Source: Rhizobium sp. SL42
GTDB taxonomy: Bacteria; Pseudomonadota; Alphaproteobacteria; Rhizobiales; Rhizobiaceae
Direction: 5' to 3'
Assembly: GCF_021729845.1 (NCBI RefSeq)
Contig: NZ_CP063397.1
Span: 7,501-71,500 of the forward strand
DNA: 64,000 nucleotides
A program made the position numbers and the translations under genes. Below are positions 17,440 to 25,783 of this stretch, one piece after another (position 1 is the first letter of the stretch; the number at the start of each line of letters is the position of its first letter). The notes under the pieces were generated by a model. It searched no databases. It was given only the letters and a program-made list of their open reading frames with translations, and was not told where the DNA came from.

Positions 17440-19914
17440 ATGGCGGCGGGGACGATCTATCTGGGAGCGGATATTCGCCCGCTGGAAATGGGCTGGACCT
17501 TGCTGGTTACCGAAGCCGGCCGCTACGCCAATCCGGCGGAGGTCCATCGCCCGGCTGCCCGCATTCCGGCACCGGTCCCCGGAACGGTCGCCGGCGCACT
17601 GGCTGATGCAGGCCTGTTCGATCCGGAGCATCCGCACCCTCTGCATGACAAGGACGCCTGGTATTTTCGCTCGCTCGAAGGCGAAAGAGCCGGGCCTGCC
17701 CTGCTCCGTTTCGAAGGCCTGGCGACGATTGCCGAAGTCTACCTCAACGGCCAATTGCGGCTGTCATCGGAGAGCATGTTCGAAGCCAATGATCTCGCCA
17801 TTGAGATCACAGGTCGCGACGATCTGGCAATCTGCTTTCGCGCGCTCACCCCGCATCTCGAAAAACGGGGACCCCGTGCCCGCTGGCGCCCACAGATGAT
17901 GGACCATCAGGGCCTGCGCCTGACACGGACGACCGTTCTCGGCCACATGCCGGGCTGGTGTCCGGAGATTCATCCTGTCGGCCCCTTCCGGCCGATCTCC
18001 CTCATTCGAGCCGGGCAAAACCGGATATCCGACCTCCGCATCGACGCCGATCGCGATGACGAGGGCAACGGCCTTCTGACGGCCAACTTCCGCCTGGAAG
18101 GCCACGCAGACAATGTAGCCATCGAATGCTGCGCCCAACGTCTTGAACTCACCCTGTCTGCTGACGGCGGGGTCACCGCCGAATTGCGAATCCCGAACGT
18201 TGAAGCCTGGTGGCCGAGGACCCATGGTCATCCTGCCTTGCACGACCTTCGCCTGATCATCGACGGCAGCCCCCATTCCCTAGGCCTGGTCGGCTTTCGC
18301 CGCATCGAAATCGACCGGGGGGCAGATGGCAAGGGCTTCGGCATAAAGGTCAACGGCCAGCCTGTCTTCTGTCGCGGCTCAGTCTGGACCAATGCCGATA
18401 TCCTGCGCCTGCCGGGCACGGCAGAAGCTTACGCACCCTGGCTGGTGAAGGTCGCAGAAGCGAACATGAACATGATCCGCATCGGCGGCACCATGACCTA
18501 CGAGAGCCAGGATTTCTTCCGCCTTTGCGACCAGCTCGGTATCATGGTCTGGCAGGACCTGATGTTCGCCAACTATGACTATCCGGCGGCAGACGAGCGT
18601 TTCGCAGCGCATGTCTCCCGCGAAGTGACCGAACTCCTTGCCGGGCTGCAAGGCCATCCATCGCTGGCCGTCGTCTGCGGTGGCAGCGAAATCTTCCAGC
18701 AGGGTGCAATGCTCGGTCTTCCCGAACGGATCTGGAGCGGTGACCTCTTCAACGAGACACTGGCGCACCTGACGGCGACACTCAGACCGGACGCCGCCTA
18801 TGTCGCGAACTCACCCTGCGGCGGCGCCATGCCTTTTTCGCCGAATGAGGGCATCACCCACTACTATGGCGTCGGCGCTTATCAGAAACCGCTGGAAGAC
18901 GCCCGCCGCGCCGAAGTCCGCTTTGCCGCCGAATGCCTCGCATTTGCCCATGTCCCGCAACAGCGCACCCTCGACACCCACCTGCCCGTCGCGCCGGTTC
19001 ACGATCCGCGCTGGAAGGCCCGTGTCCCCCGCGACCGCGGCGCATCCTGGGACTTCGAGGACATCCGCGACCACTATCTGCAGGATCTCTACGGTTTTGA
19101 TCCGGCGCGCCTGCGCCGCGAGGATGGCGGCCGCTATCTGAATTTCTCGCGCGCGGTGACCGCCGAAGTCGTAACCGAAACCTATGCCGAATGGCGCCGG
19201 ACGACATCGTCTTGCCGCGGCGCTCTCACATGGACGTTTCAGGATCTCTCGGCCGGGCCGGGTTGGGGTTTGATCGATTCGACCGGCGAGCGCAAATCCG
19301 TCTGGTACGCTCTCAAGCGCGCCTTCCGTCCGCTACAGGTAATGCTGACGGACGAAGGTACGAACGGTCTCGATGTCCACGTCATCAACGAAACAGCAGA
19401 GGACGAACCGGTCACGCTGGAGCTCGTCTGCCTGCGCGACGGAAGACAGACCGTGATCAGCGGCAAGCGCGAGCTGACACTGGCGGCGCGCAGCAACCAG
19501 CGCATCCCTGCAACCGATCTTTTCGGTGCCTTCTTCGACACATCCTATGCCTTCCGTTTCGGTCCACCATCGCATGACGTATCGGTTGCCAGACTGCGAG
19601 CTGCGGATGGAACGTTGCTGGCAGAAGCTTTTCATTTTCCGTTGGGCAGGGCTGCGGCTCTGCATGACGCGAACTTCGACCACAAGCTGGTGCAGGAAAA
19701 TGGTGCATGGCTGTTGGAATTGTCGTCCAGCACTCTAGCCCAATCGCTTCATCTGGACATGGAACACCACTGCGCCGAGGATGACTGGTTCCACCTCGCG
19801 CCCGGTTTGACGCGTCGGCTCAAGCTACTGCCGAGACAAAGCGCCGACCCGACACACGCGCCAGCCGGCACGATCAGCCAGCTCGGCACGGCCAACCTGC
19901 ACCATTTCTCCTGA
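17440..19914 (+). CDS. Glycoside hydrolase family 2, beta-mannosidase-like protein
   Basis: An 824-residue GH2 protein with an N-terminal sugar-binding jelly-roll (about 1-180), an immunoglobulin-like domain, a central TIM barrel (about 300-600) and C-terminal beta domains. The barrel has NMNMIRIGGTMTYESQDFFRLCDQLGIMVWQDLMFAN, typical of beta-mannosidases. The probable acid/base is the Glu in VVCGGSEIFQQG (usually GNNE) and the nucleophile the Glu in RFAAECLAF (usually SEFG), so both catalytic glutamates are present but in altered surroundings. No signal peptide is seen, so it should be cytoplasmic. A start at 17440 follows AGGGGAAAG; an in-frame ATG at 17404 lies inside the previous gene. 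Last gene of the carrier-protein operon. Confidence 0.82.
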   Translation: MAAGTIYLGADIRPLEMGWTLLVTEAGRYANPAEVHRPAARIPAPVPGTVAGALADAGLFDPEHPHPLHDKDAWYFRSLEGERAGPALLRFEGLATIAEVYLNGQLRLSSESMFEANDLAIEITGRDDLAICFRALTPHLEKRGPRARWRPQMMDHQGLRLTRTTVLGHMPGWCPEIHPVGPFRPISLIRAGQNRISDLRIDADRDDEGNGLLTANFRLEGHADNVAIECCAQRLELTLSADGGVTAELRIPNVEAWWPRTHGHPALHDLRLIIDGSPHSLGLVGFRRIEIDRGADGKGFGIKVNGQPVFCRGSVWTNADILRLPGTAEAYAPWLVKVAEANMNMIRIGGTMTYESQDFFRLCDQLGIMVWQDLMFANYDYPAADERFAAHVSREVTELLAGLQGHPSLAVVCGGSEIFQQGAMLGLPERIWSGDLFNETLAHLTATLRPDAAYVANSPCGGAMPFSPNEGITHYYGVGAYQKPLEDARRAEVRFAAECLAFAHVPQQRTLDTHLPVAPVHDPRWKARVPRDRGASWDFEDIRDHYLQDLYGFDPARLRREDGGRYLNFSRAVTAEVVTETYAEWRRTTSSCRGALTWTFQDLSAGPGWGLIDSTGERKSVWYALKRAFRPLQVMLTDEGTNGLDVHVINETAEDEPVTLELVCLRDGRQTVISGKRELTLAARSNQRIPATDLFGAFFDTSYAFRFGPPSHDVSVARLRAADGTLLAEAFHFPLGRAAALHDANFDHKLVQENGAWLLELSSSTLAQSLHLDMEHHCAEDDWFHLAPGLTRRLKLLPRQSADPTHAPAGTISQLGTANLHHFS

Positions 19915-20119
19915 CCGAATGGCAGCCGCCTCCCGTCAAACAACGACGGGGATGCGCTTGCCGAAGACGCAACGGGAACGGAATTTTCCTTCGCCTCGCA
20001 TAAGCTTGCGCATATCGAGGCGGGAAGGCACGTGCCAGATGCGATCCACCGGACCTTTCCGGTGTGACGCAACTGCGATAGACAACACGACGCAGCCCGG
20101 GTCCAGGAGAAGAGAGCCT

Positions 20120-21004
20120 ATGACGAGCCATGTATTGACCGTTTCCTGCCAGTCTACGCGCGGGATTGTCGCCGCGATCTCCGGCTATCTGGCCGGCAAA
20201 GGCTGCAACATCGTCGATTCTTCGCAATTCGACGATCTCGAAACCGGCATGTTCTTCATGCGCGTCTCCTTCATTTCCGAAGAGGGGACCAGCCGCGCGG
20301 AACTCGACCAGGGTTTTGCGCCGATCGCCGAAAAATTCGGCATGACCGCGGAAATACACGACAGCACCCACCGCATGAAAGTCATGCTGATGGTGTCGCG
20401 CTTCGGCCACTGCCTCAACGACCTGCTCTATCGCTGGAAAATCGGCGCCCTGCCGATCGAGATTGTCGGCGTCGTCTCCAACCATTTCGACTACCAGAAG
20501 GTCGTCGTGAACCACGACATCCCCTTCCACCACATTCCCGTCACCAAGGCCAACAAGCCCCAGGCCGAAGCCCGCATCATGGAGCTGGTCGAGCAGAGCG
20601 GTACCGAGCTCATCGTGCTGGCCCGCTACATGCAGATCCTGTCCGACCAGATGTGCCAGAAGATGTCCGGCCGGATCATCAACATCCACCATTCCTTCCT
20701 GCCGAGCTTCAAGGGTGCCAACCCCTACAAGCAGGCCTTCGAGCGCGGCGTGAAGCTGATCGGCGCCACTGCCCATTACGTCACTGCCGACCTCGACGAA
20801 GGCCCGATCATCGAGCAGGACGTCGCCCGCATCACCCATGCCCAGTCATCGGAAGACTATGTTTCGATCGGACGCGATGTCGAAAGCCAGGTGCTGGCCC
20901 GCGCCATCCACGCCCATATCCATCACCGAACCTTCATCAACGGCAACCGGACCGTCGTCTTCCCGGCAAGCCCGGGCTCCTATGCCTCCGAGCGCATGGG
21001 CTGA
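20120..21004 (+). CDS. purU: Formyltetrahydrofolate deformylase PurU
   Basis: A 294-residue enzyme that hydrolyses 10-formyl-THF to formate and THF, balancing the one-carbon pool and feeding PurT. It has an N-terminal ACT domain (VLTVSCQSTRGIVAAISGYL, about 1-85) and a C-terminal formyltransferase domain with the catalytic NIHHSFLPSFKGANPY and GATAHYVTADLDEGPII blocks, including the conserved Asn, His and Asp. The frame is open from 19919, but the ATG at 20120 follows AGGAGAAGAGAG and gives the normal family start. It stands alone; a GC-rich hairpin follows. Confidence 0.94.
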   Translation: MTSHVLTVSCQSTRGIVAAISGYLAGKGCNIVDSSQFDDLETGMFFMRVSFISEEGTSRAELDQGFAPIAEKFGMTAEIHDSTHRMKVMLMVSRFGHCLNDLLYRWKIGALPIEIVGVVSNHFDYQKVVVNHDIPFHHIPVTKANKPQAEARIMELVEQSGTELIVLARYMQILSDQMCQKMSGRIINIHHSFLPSFKGANPYKQAFERGVKLIGATAHYVTADLDEGPIIEQDVARITHAQSSEDYVSIGRDVESQVLARAIHAHIHHRTFINGNRTVVFPASPGSYASERMG

Positions 21005-21015
21005 AGCGCTATCCA

Positions 21016-21039
21016 GGCAGAGGCCAATGTGCCTCTGCC
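21016..21039 (+). terminator. Hairpin after purU without a T-run
   Basis: GGCAGAGGC (21016-21024) pairs perfectly with GCCTCTGCC (21031-21039) over a six-base loop, 12 bases past the purU stop. There is no following T-tract, so termination may be weak or Rho-assisted. Confidence 0.5.
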
Positions 21040-21159
21040 GCCCTGCCGATCCTGCTCATATCCGCAACATGCAGCCACGGACGGCAGCCTCAATGAGCGG
21101 GATAGACGCAGGCCCGCTCTCTGCTAATCTCTCGATTGTGATTCCGAGGGAAAACAAGC

Positions 21160-24087
21160 ATGGCCGATTCCGCTCTCTTCCAGCGTGCAGAGCTTCCACG
21201 TCCTAATTTTTCGGAAGCGGATGCGACCCGTATCCTGAGCGATATCTACGGCTTCAACGGCCCGATCCGCGAATTGGGCAGCCAGCAGGACCGCAACTAT
21301 CTGATCGATACCGGGGCGGAGCGCTTCGTCCTCAAGATTTGCCGTGCCGAATATGCAGGCGACGAGCTTGAGGCGCAGAATGAAGCCATGCGCCATCTGG
21401 CCCAATCTGGTCTCGATCTGCGCGTACCCGAGTTGATACCAGCACTCACCGGAGAGGAAATCCTCGCCGTGGAGGTCAACGGGGAGGACTACCGGGCCCG
21501 TGTGCTGACCTATCTTGATGGGGAGCCCCTCACCCGCCACAAGCACCTGGCACCGGAAGTCGTGGCGGCATTCGGCGATGTCGCGGCCTCCGTCGCACTC
21601 GGACTGCGCGATTTTTCACATCCGGGCCTCGATCGCGACCTGCAATGGGATCTGCGACGGGCCGGTCCCGTCGCACTGCATCTGCTGAAATCGGTGACTG
21701 ACCAAAAGCGCCGCGACCAGATTGCCAAGGCCATGATCCTCGCAGTCAAGCACATACAGCCACTCGCAGCCAGCCTGCGCATCCAGCCCATCCACCATGA
21801 CATAACCGACGACAATGTGGTCACGCGCCGCAATGCCAATGGTCGTCTGATTCCCGATGGCGTCATCGATTTTGGTGACATCCTCAACGGCTGGCTGGTC
21901 GCCGATCTCGCCGTGACCTGCACGGCCCTTCTTCATCACGCCGATGGCGATCCCTTCTACATTCTCCCCGCCGTCACGGCCTTTCAGGAACGCTACCCCC
22001 TGACCAAGGAGGAGTTGATGGCACTCTGGCCGTTGATTGTCGCACGGTCCGGCGTTCTGGTCGCCAGCACCGAGCAGCAACTGGCCATCGATCCCGACAA
22101 TGAATATGTGGTCGGCAATGCGGCCCATGAGCGGGAGATGTTCGAAGTCGCAACCTCCGCTCCGTTCTCGTTGATGGAAACGGCGATTCTCAAGGCTGCC
22201 GGTTTTGAATTGACCGGCCCCGAACTGGTCTTTGCCCACACGCTGTTGCCTGGCATCACTCCCGACCAGATGCGCTTGACCGACCTCAGCGTGACAAGCC
22301 CCGATCTCCTGCGCGACAACTGGTCCGATCAGGAAATCGACTGGAAGCTGTTGGCGCGCGCCGCCGCCGAAACTGGCATAGCCTCGACACGTTACGGCGA
22401 ATATCGGCTATCCTATACCCGCACCCTGTCCGCCGTGGCTCCGGCAACCTTCGCGCTTCACATCGACATCTGCCTGCCGGCTGCGACCGAAGCTGTCGCC
22501 CCTTTCGATGCAACCATCATTCGCGACGGCCACCATCTCATCCTGTCGAGCCAGAACGTGTCCCTGCATCTCGATGGCATCGACTGCGGCCTGGAAGAAG
22601 GCGCCACGGTAAATGCCGGCGACAGCATCGGCGCGGTAGCAGGGGCCGAGGGCGGCATCGGCGGATTGCGTATCCAACTCTGCCGCGATCCGGATCTCGT
22701 TCCGCCGTTGTTTGCCAAGCCGCACCAGAGCGAAGTCTGGCGCAAGATCTGCCCCTCACCCTCCCTGCTTCTTGGCGTCGGCGTCGATGCACCCGACATT
22801 CAGAGCGAGGCTCTGCTTGTGCGCAGGCAAAAGAGCTTCGCCAAGCCACAGAAGAATTACTATGCCGATCCGCCGCAGATCGAACGCGGCTGGAGGGAGC
22901 ATATGTTCGACGTCCAGGGCAGGTCTTATTTGGACATGGTCAACAACGTCACCATTCTCGGCCATGGTCACCCGAAGCTTGCCGCGGCCGCCGGTCGGCA
23001 ATGGTCGATGCTCAACACCAATTCCCGCTTTCACTATGCGGCTGTCGCGGAATTCTCCGATCGCCTTGCCGCGCTCGCTCCCGATGGTCTGGACACGGTT
23101 TTCCTGGTCAACAGCGGTTCCGAAGCCGTTGATCTGGCCCTCCGGCTCGCCTGGGCGCATAGCGGACACCGCAATATCGTCAGCCTTCTGGAAGCCTATC
23201 ACGGCTGGACCGTCGCCAGCGACGCCGTCTCGACGTCGATTGCTGATAATCCACGCGCCTTGGAGACCCGTCCAGGCTGGGTACATCCGGTCCTGTCGCC
23301 CAATACATATCGCGGCAAATTCCGTGGCGAGAACGCGACCGAAGGTTATGTGACAGCGGTAGAGGACAAACTCGCCGAGATCGAACAAAGCGGCCAGGGT
23401 CTGGCGGGCTTCATCGCAGAAAGCGTCTATGGCAATGCTGGCGGCATTCCGCTCCCTGCGGGCTATCTTCATCAGGTCTATGCCAGAATCCGTGAGCTCG
23501 GCGGCGTATGCATCGCCGACGAGGTCCAAGTCGGATATGGCCGCCTGGGTCATCATTTCTGGGGTTTCGAGCAGCAGGGCGTCGTTCCGGACATCATCAC
23601 CACCGCCAAGGGCATGGGAAACGGCCAGCCACTCGGCGCAGTGATCACCCGGCGCGAGATAGCCGACAGCCTGGAAAAGGAAGGCTATTTCTTCTCCTCG
23701 TCGGGCGGCAGCCCGGTCAGCTGCGTCGTCGGCATGACCGTGCTCGACATCATGGCCAGCGAAAAGCTGCAGGAAAATGCCCGCGATGTCGGCGATCACC
23801 TCAAGCGACGGCTTGAGGCACTTGGCCAGCGTTTCCCTCTCGTGGGCGCCGTTCACGGAATGGGCCTCTATCTCGGCCTCGAATTTGTCCGCGACCGCGA
23901 AACGCTCGAACCGGCGACCGACGAGACGGCAAACATATGCGACCGTTTGCTGAACCTGGGCGTCATCATGCAACCCACGGGCGATCATCTTAACGTTCTG
24001 AAAATAAAGCCTCCTCTGTGCCTGACAGTCGAAAGCGCCGACTTCTTTGCAGACATGCTGGAAAAGGTGCTTTCCGAGGGCTGGTAA
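21160..24087 (+). CDS. Kinase / M23-like / class III aminotransferase fusion, possible hydroxylysine kinase-phospholyase
   Basis: A 975-residue fusion protein. Residues about 1-340 are an APH/hydroxylysine-kinase-like domain (RNYLIDTGAERFVLKICRAE; catalytic HHDITDDN with D214; VIDFGDILNGW). Residues about 400-520 resemble a short peptidase-M23/lipoyl-like beta domain. Residues about 545-975 are a PLP enzyme of class III with GHGHPKLAAAAGRQ, IADEVQVGYGRLGHHFWGFE and the PLP lysine K817 in TTAKGMGNGQPLGA, closest to the phospholyases acting on phosphoethanolamine or 5-phosphohydroxylysine. A kinase joined to a phospholyase implies phosphorylation of an amino alcohol followed by ammonia/phosphate release. 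Hydroxylysine is favoured because the product, 2-aminoadipate semialdehyde, is the substrate of the nearby ALDH7-type enzyme; ethanolamine-like substrates remain possible. Confidence 0.82.
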   Translation: MADSALFQRAELPRPNFSEADATRILSDIYGFNGPIRELGSQQDRNYLIDTGAERFVLKICRAEYAGDELEAQNEAMRHLAQSGLDLRVPELIPALTGEEILAVEVNGEDYRARVLTYLDGEPLTRHKHLAPEVVAAFGDVAASVALGLRDFSHPGLDRDLQWDLRRAGPVALHLLKSVTDQKRRDQIAKAMILAVKHIQPLAASLRIQPIHHDITDDNVVTRRNANGRLIPDGVIDFGDILNGWLVADLAVTCTALLHHADGDPFYILPAVTAFQERYPLTKEELMALWPLIVARSGVLVASTEQQLAIDPDNEYVVGNAAHEREMFEVATSAPFSLMETAILKAAGFELTGPELVFAHTLLPGITPDQMRLTDLSVTSPDLLRDNWSDQEIDWKLLARAAAETGIASTRYGEYRLSYTRTLSAVAPATFALHIDICLPAATEAVAPFDATIIRDGHHLILSSQNVSLHLDGIDCGLEEGATVNAGDSIGAVAGAEGGIGGLRIQLCRDPDLVPPLFAKPHQSEVWRKICPSPSLLLGVGVDAPDIQSEALLVRRQKSFAKPQKNYYADPPQIERGWREHMFDVQGRSYLDMVNNVTILGHGHPKLAAAAGRQWSMLNTNSRFHYAAVAEFSDRLAALAPDGLDTVFLVNSGSEAVDLALRLAWAHSGHRNIVSLLEAYHGWTVASDAVSTSIADNPRALETRPGWVHPVLSPNTYRGKFRGENATEGYVTAVEDKLAEIEQSGQGLAGFIAESVYGNAGGIPLPAGYLHQVYARIRELGGVCIADEVQVGYGRLGHHFWGFEQQGVVPDIITTAKGMGNGQPLGAVITRREIADSLEKEGYFFSSSGGSPVSCVVGMTVLDIMASEKLQENARDVGDHLKRRLEALGQRFPLVGAVHGMGLYLGLEFVRDRETLEPATDETANICDRLLNLGVIMQPTGDHLNVLKIKPPLCLTVESADFFADMLEKVLSEGW

Positions 24088-24259
24088 GCCGGCATGGCAG
24101 CCCGTCAAATGCTTCCAATCGCCTAACATCGGTCGGCGAAATGCGCTGATCGACGAAACAAAGCGAAAAGCTAGAACCAGACGAGACGAAAAGCGATCTT
24201 CACAGCGCTTCAAACTGTGGTCTATCGTCATCTCCGACCGACATGACGAAAGACACCGA

Positions 24260-24676
24260 ATGCCCATACTGCCCGAGCAAATTTCGACCCACTGGATGGT
24301 CGGGGCCCTCGCACTGTTCCTCGTCAAGCAATGGGTGGCTGACTTCCTGTTGCAAACGGCATGGATGGCCAAGGGTAAGGAGCGTTCCTCGGGCTGGGTT
24401 TTGCCGCTGGCGATTCATGTTTGCATCCATGGGCTGGCAACGCTGCTGATCACGCTGGCGATCGCACCCGGCCTCGCATGGCTGGCTCTTGTCGACATCG
24501 TCATTCACGGCTTGATCGATCGCGGTAAGGCACGGATCCAGTTGCACATGACCATGACGCCCGATCGCTCCTGTTTCTGGTGGCTGCTCGGCATCGACCA
24601 GACTCTGCATCATCTGACCCATCTGGTCTTCGCGCTCCTGCTCGCTGCAACGAAGACCGCGAGCCTGGTCGCATGA
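24260..24676 (+). CDS. DUF3307 membrane protein
   Basis: A small integral membrane protein of 138 residues with about four hydrophobic segments. The family marks are KQWVADFLLQTAWMAKGK near residue 22, HVCIHGLATL near 53, and DQTLHHLTHLVF near the C-terminus, with several conserved His and Asp that could bind a metal or ligand. Function is unknown. The frame is open further upstream, but the ATG at 24260 gives the family-like N-terminus; no strong ribosome-binding site is visible. It lies between the kinase/lyase fusion gene and the convergent LysR gene, with no obvious functional link. Confidence 0.72.
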   Translation: MPILPEQISTHWMVGALALFLVKQWVADFLLQTAWMAKGKERSSGWVLPLAIHVCIHGLATLLITLAIAPGLAWLALVDIVIHGLIDRGKARIQLHMTMTPDRSCFWWLLGIDQTLHHLTHLVFALLLAATKTASLVA

Positions 24677-24697
24677 AGCCCCCGCGCCAATGCACCC

Positions 24698-25597
24698 CTA
24701 TGCCACTGTGGCTGCAAGTTCCTGCACGATCCAGTCGCGAAACTTGAGCAGCGGCGGATAGGTCGCGCGCTCCCGCGGAAATGCGAGATAGTACCGCTGG
24801 GCGCTCTGCATCGGGCGATCCACGGCCGCGACCAACTCTCCCCGTCTCAATTCTTCCTGGATAAGAAACGTCGGTAGCAGAGCCACCCCAAGTCCGCCGA
24901 TGGCCGCCTGGGAGGCTGTTGCGAACTGGTCGAACAACATTCCATGCACACTGGCGAAACTGACGCCGTTTTCGGTGAACCAGCGTTCCCAGGCATCCGG
25001 CCGGGTGGTCAGATGCAGCAGGGGCACCGACAACAGATCGGCCGGCTCGACAATGCCATGCGCCTGACGGAATTGTGGACTGCAGGCCGGCAAGGTCTTT
25101 TCCTGCATCAGAAACGTCATCTCGGCGCCAGGCCAGACCGGATCGCCGAAATGAATGGCTGCATCGATTGAATCCAGACGGAAGTCGAACGGCGAAAGCC
25201 GCGTAACCAGGTTGATCGTGATACCCGGGTGCGTGGCGAGGAATTGCCCGAGGCGTGGAGCAAGCCAGCGCGCGCCGAAGGTCGGCAGGATCGCCAGGTT
25301 CAGCGTGCCGCCATTTGGATTGGCGCGCAGGTTCAGCGAAGCGCTGGAAATGCGCCTAAGCGCCTCGCGGATCTCTCGCGCGTAACTCTCGCCGGCCATC
25401 GTCAATCGAATGGTCTGGCGTTCGCGCAGGAAGAGTTCGACGCCGATCTGGTTTTCCAGCGCCTTGATCTGGCGACTGACAGCACTCTGCGTCAGGTCAA
25501 GCTCGCGCGCCGCCGCAGTGATGCTGCCGGTCCGGGCCGCGGCCTCGAATGCCGTGAGCAATGACAAGGAAGGAAGAAAGCGCCGGGGCGACAGCAT
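24698..25597 (-). CDS. LysR-family regulator (GcvA-like), divergent from the pipecolate-oxidase-like gene
   Basis: A 299-residue LysR-type regulator with winged helix at about residues 10-65 (LTAFEAAARTGSITAAAREL, QSAVSRQIKALENQIGVELF) and a C-terminal substrate-binding domain. It starts with RRFLPSLSLL, nearly the same as the LysR gene next to glutaryl-CoA dehydrogenase (42794-43720, RRFLPSTSAL), and the two share high similarity over the N-terminal domain; they are paralogues. It is transcribed away from the FAD-enzyme/aldehyde-dehydrogenase pair, the usual LysR layout, so it probably activates those genes in response to an amino-acid intermediate. The 186-base shared intergenic region should hold its sites; I could not pick one out confidently. 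Confidence 0.88.
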   Translation of the reverse strand: MLSPRRFLPSLSLLTAFEAAARTGSITAAARELDLTQSAVSRQIKALENQIGVELFLRERQTIRLTMAGESYAREIREALRRISSASLNLRANPNGGTLNLAILPTFGARWLAPRLGQFLATHPGITINLVTRLSPFDFRLDSIDAAIHFGDPVWPGAEMTFLMQEKTLPACSPQFRQAHGIVEPADLLSVPLLHLTTRPDAWERWFTENGVSFASVHGMLFDQFATASQAAIGGLGVALLPTFLIQEELRRGELVAAVDRPMQSAQRYYLAFPRERATYPPLLKFRDWIVQELAATVA

Positions 25598-25783
25598 GGT
25601 TATGCCTTTTGGGAATGATCTCTTGAGTAATTATCGCTGGAATGCGTTAGTTTCCTCTTCTAGATATCTCAGGACTGCACGGATCGGAATGATGTCGCCA
25701 AAAATCCGCAGGCGGATCTCGACATTTTCGACCCGGCTTTTTGCCTGCGACCGACGCCACACCTGCTGACCCCAAGGCCCGCC

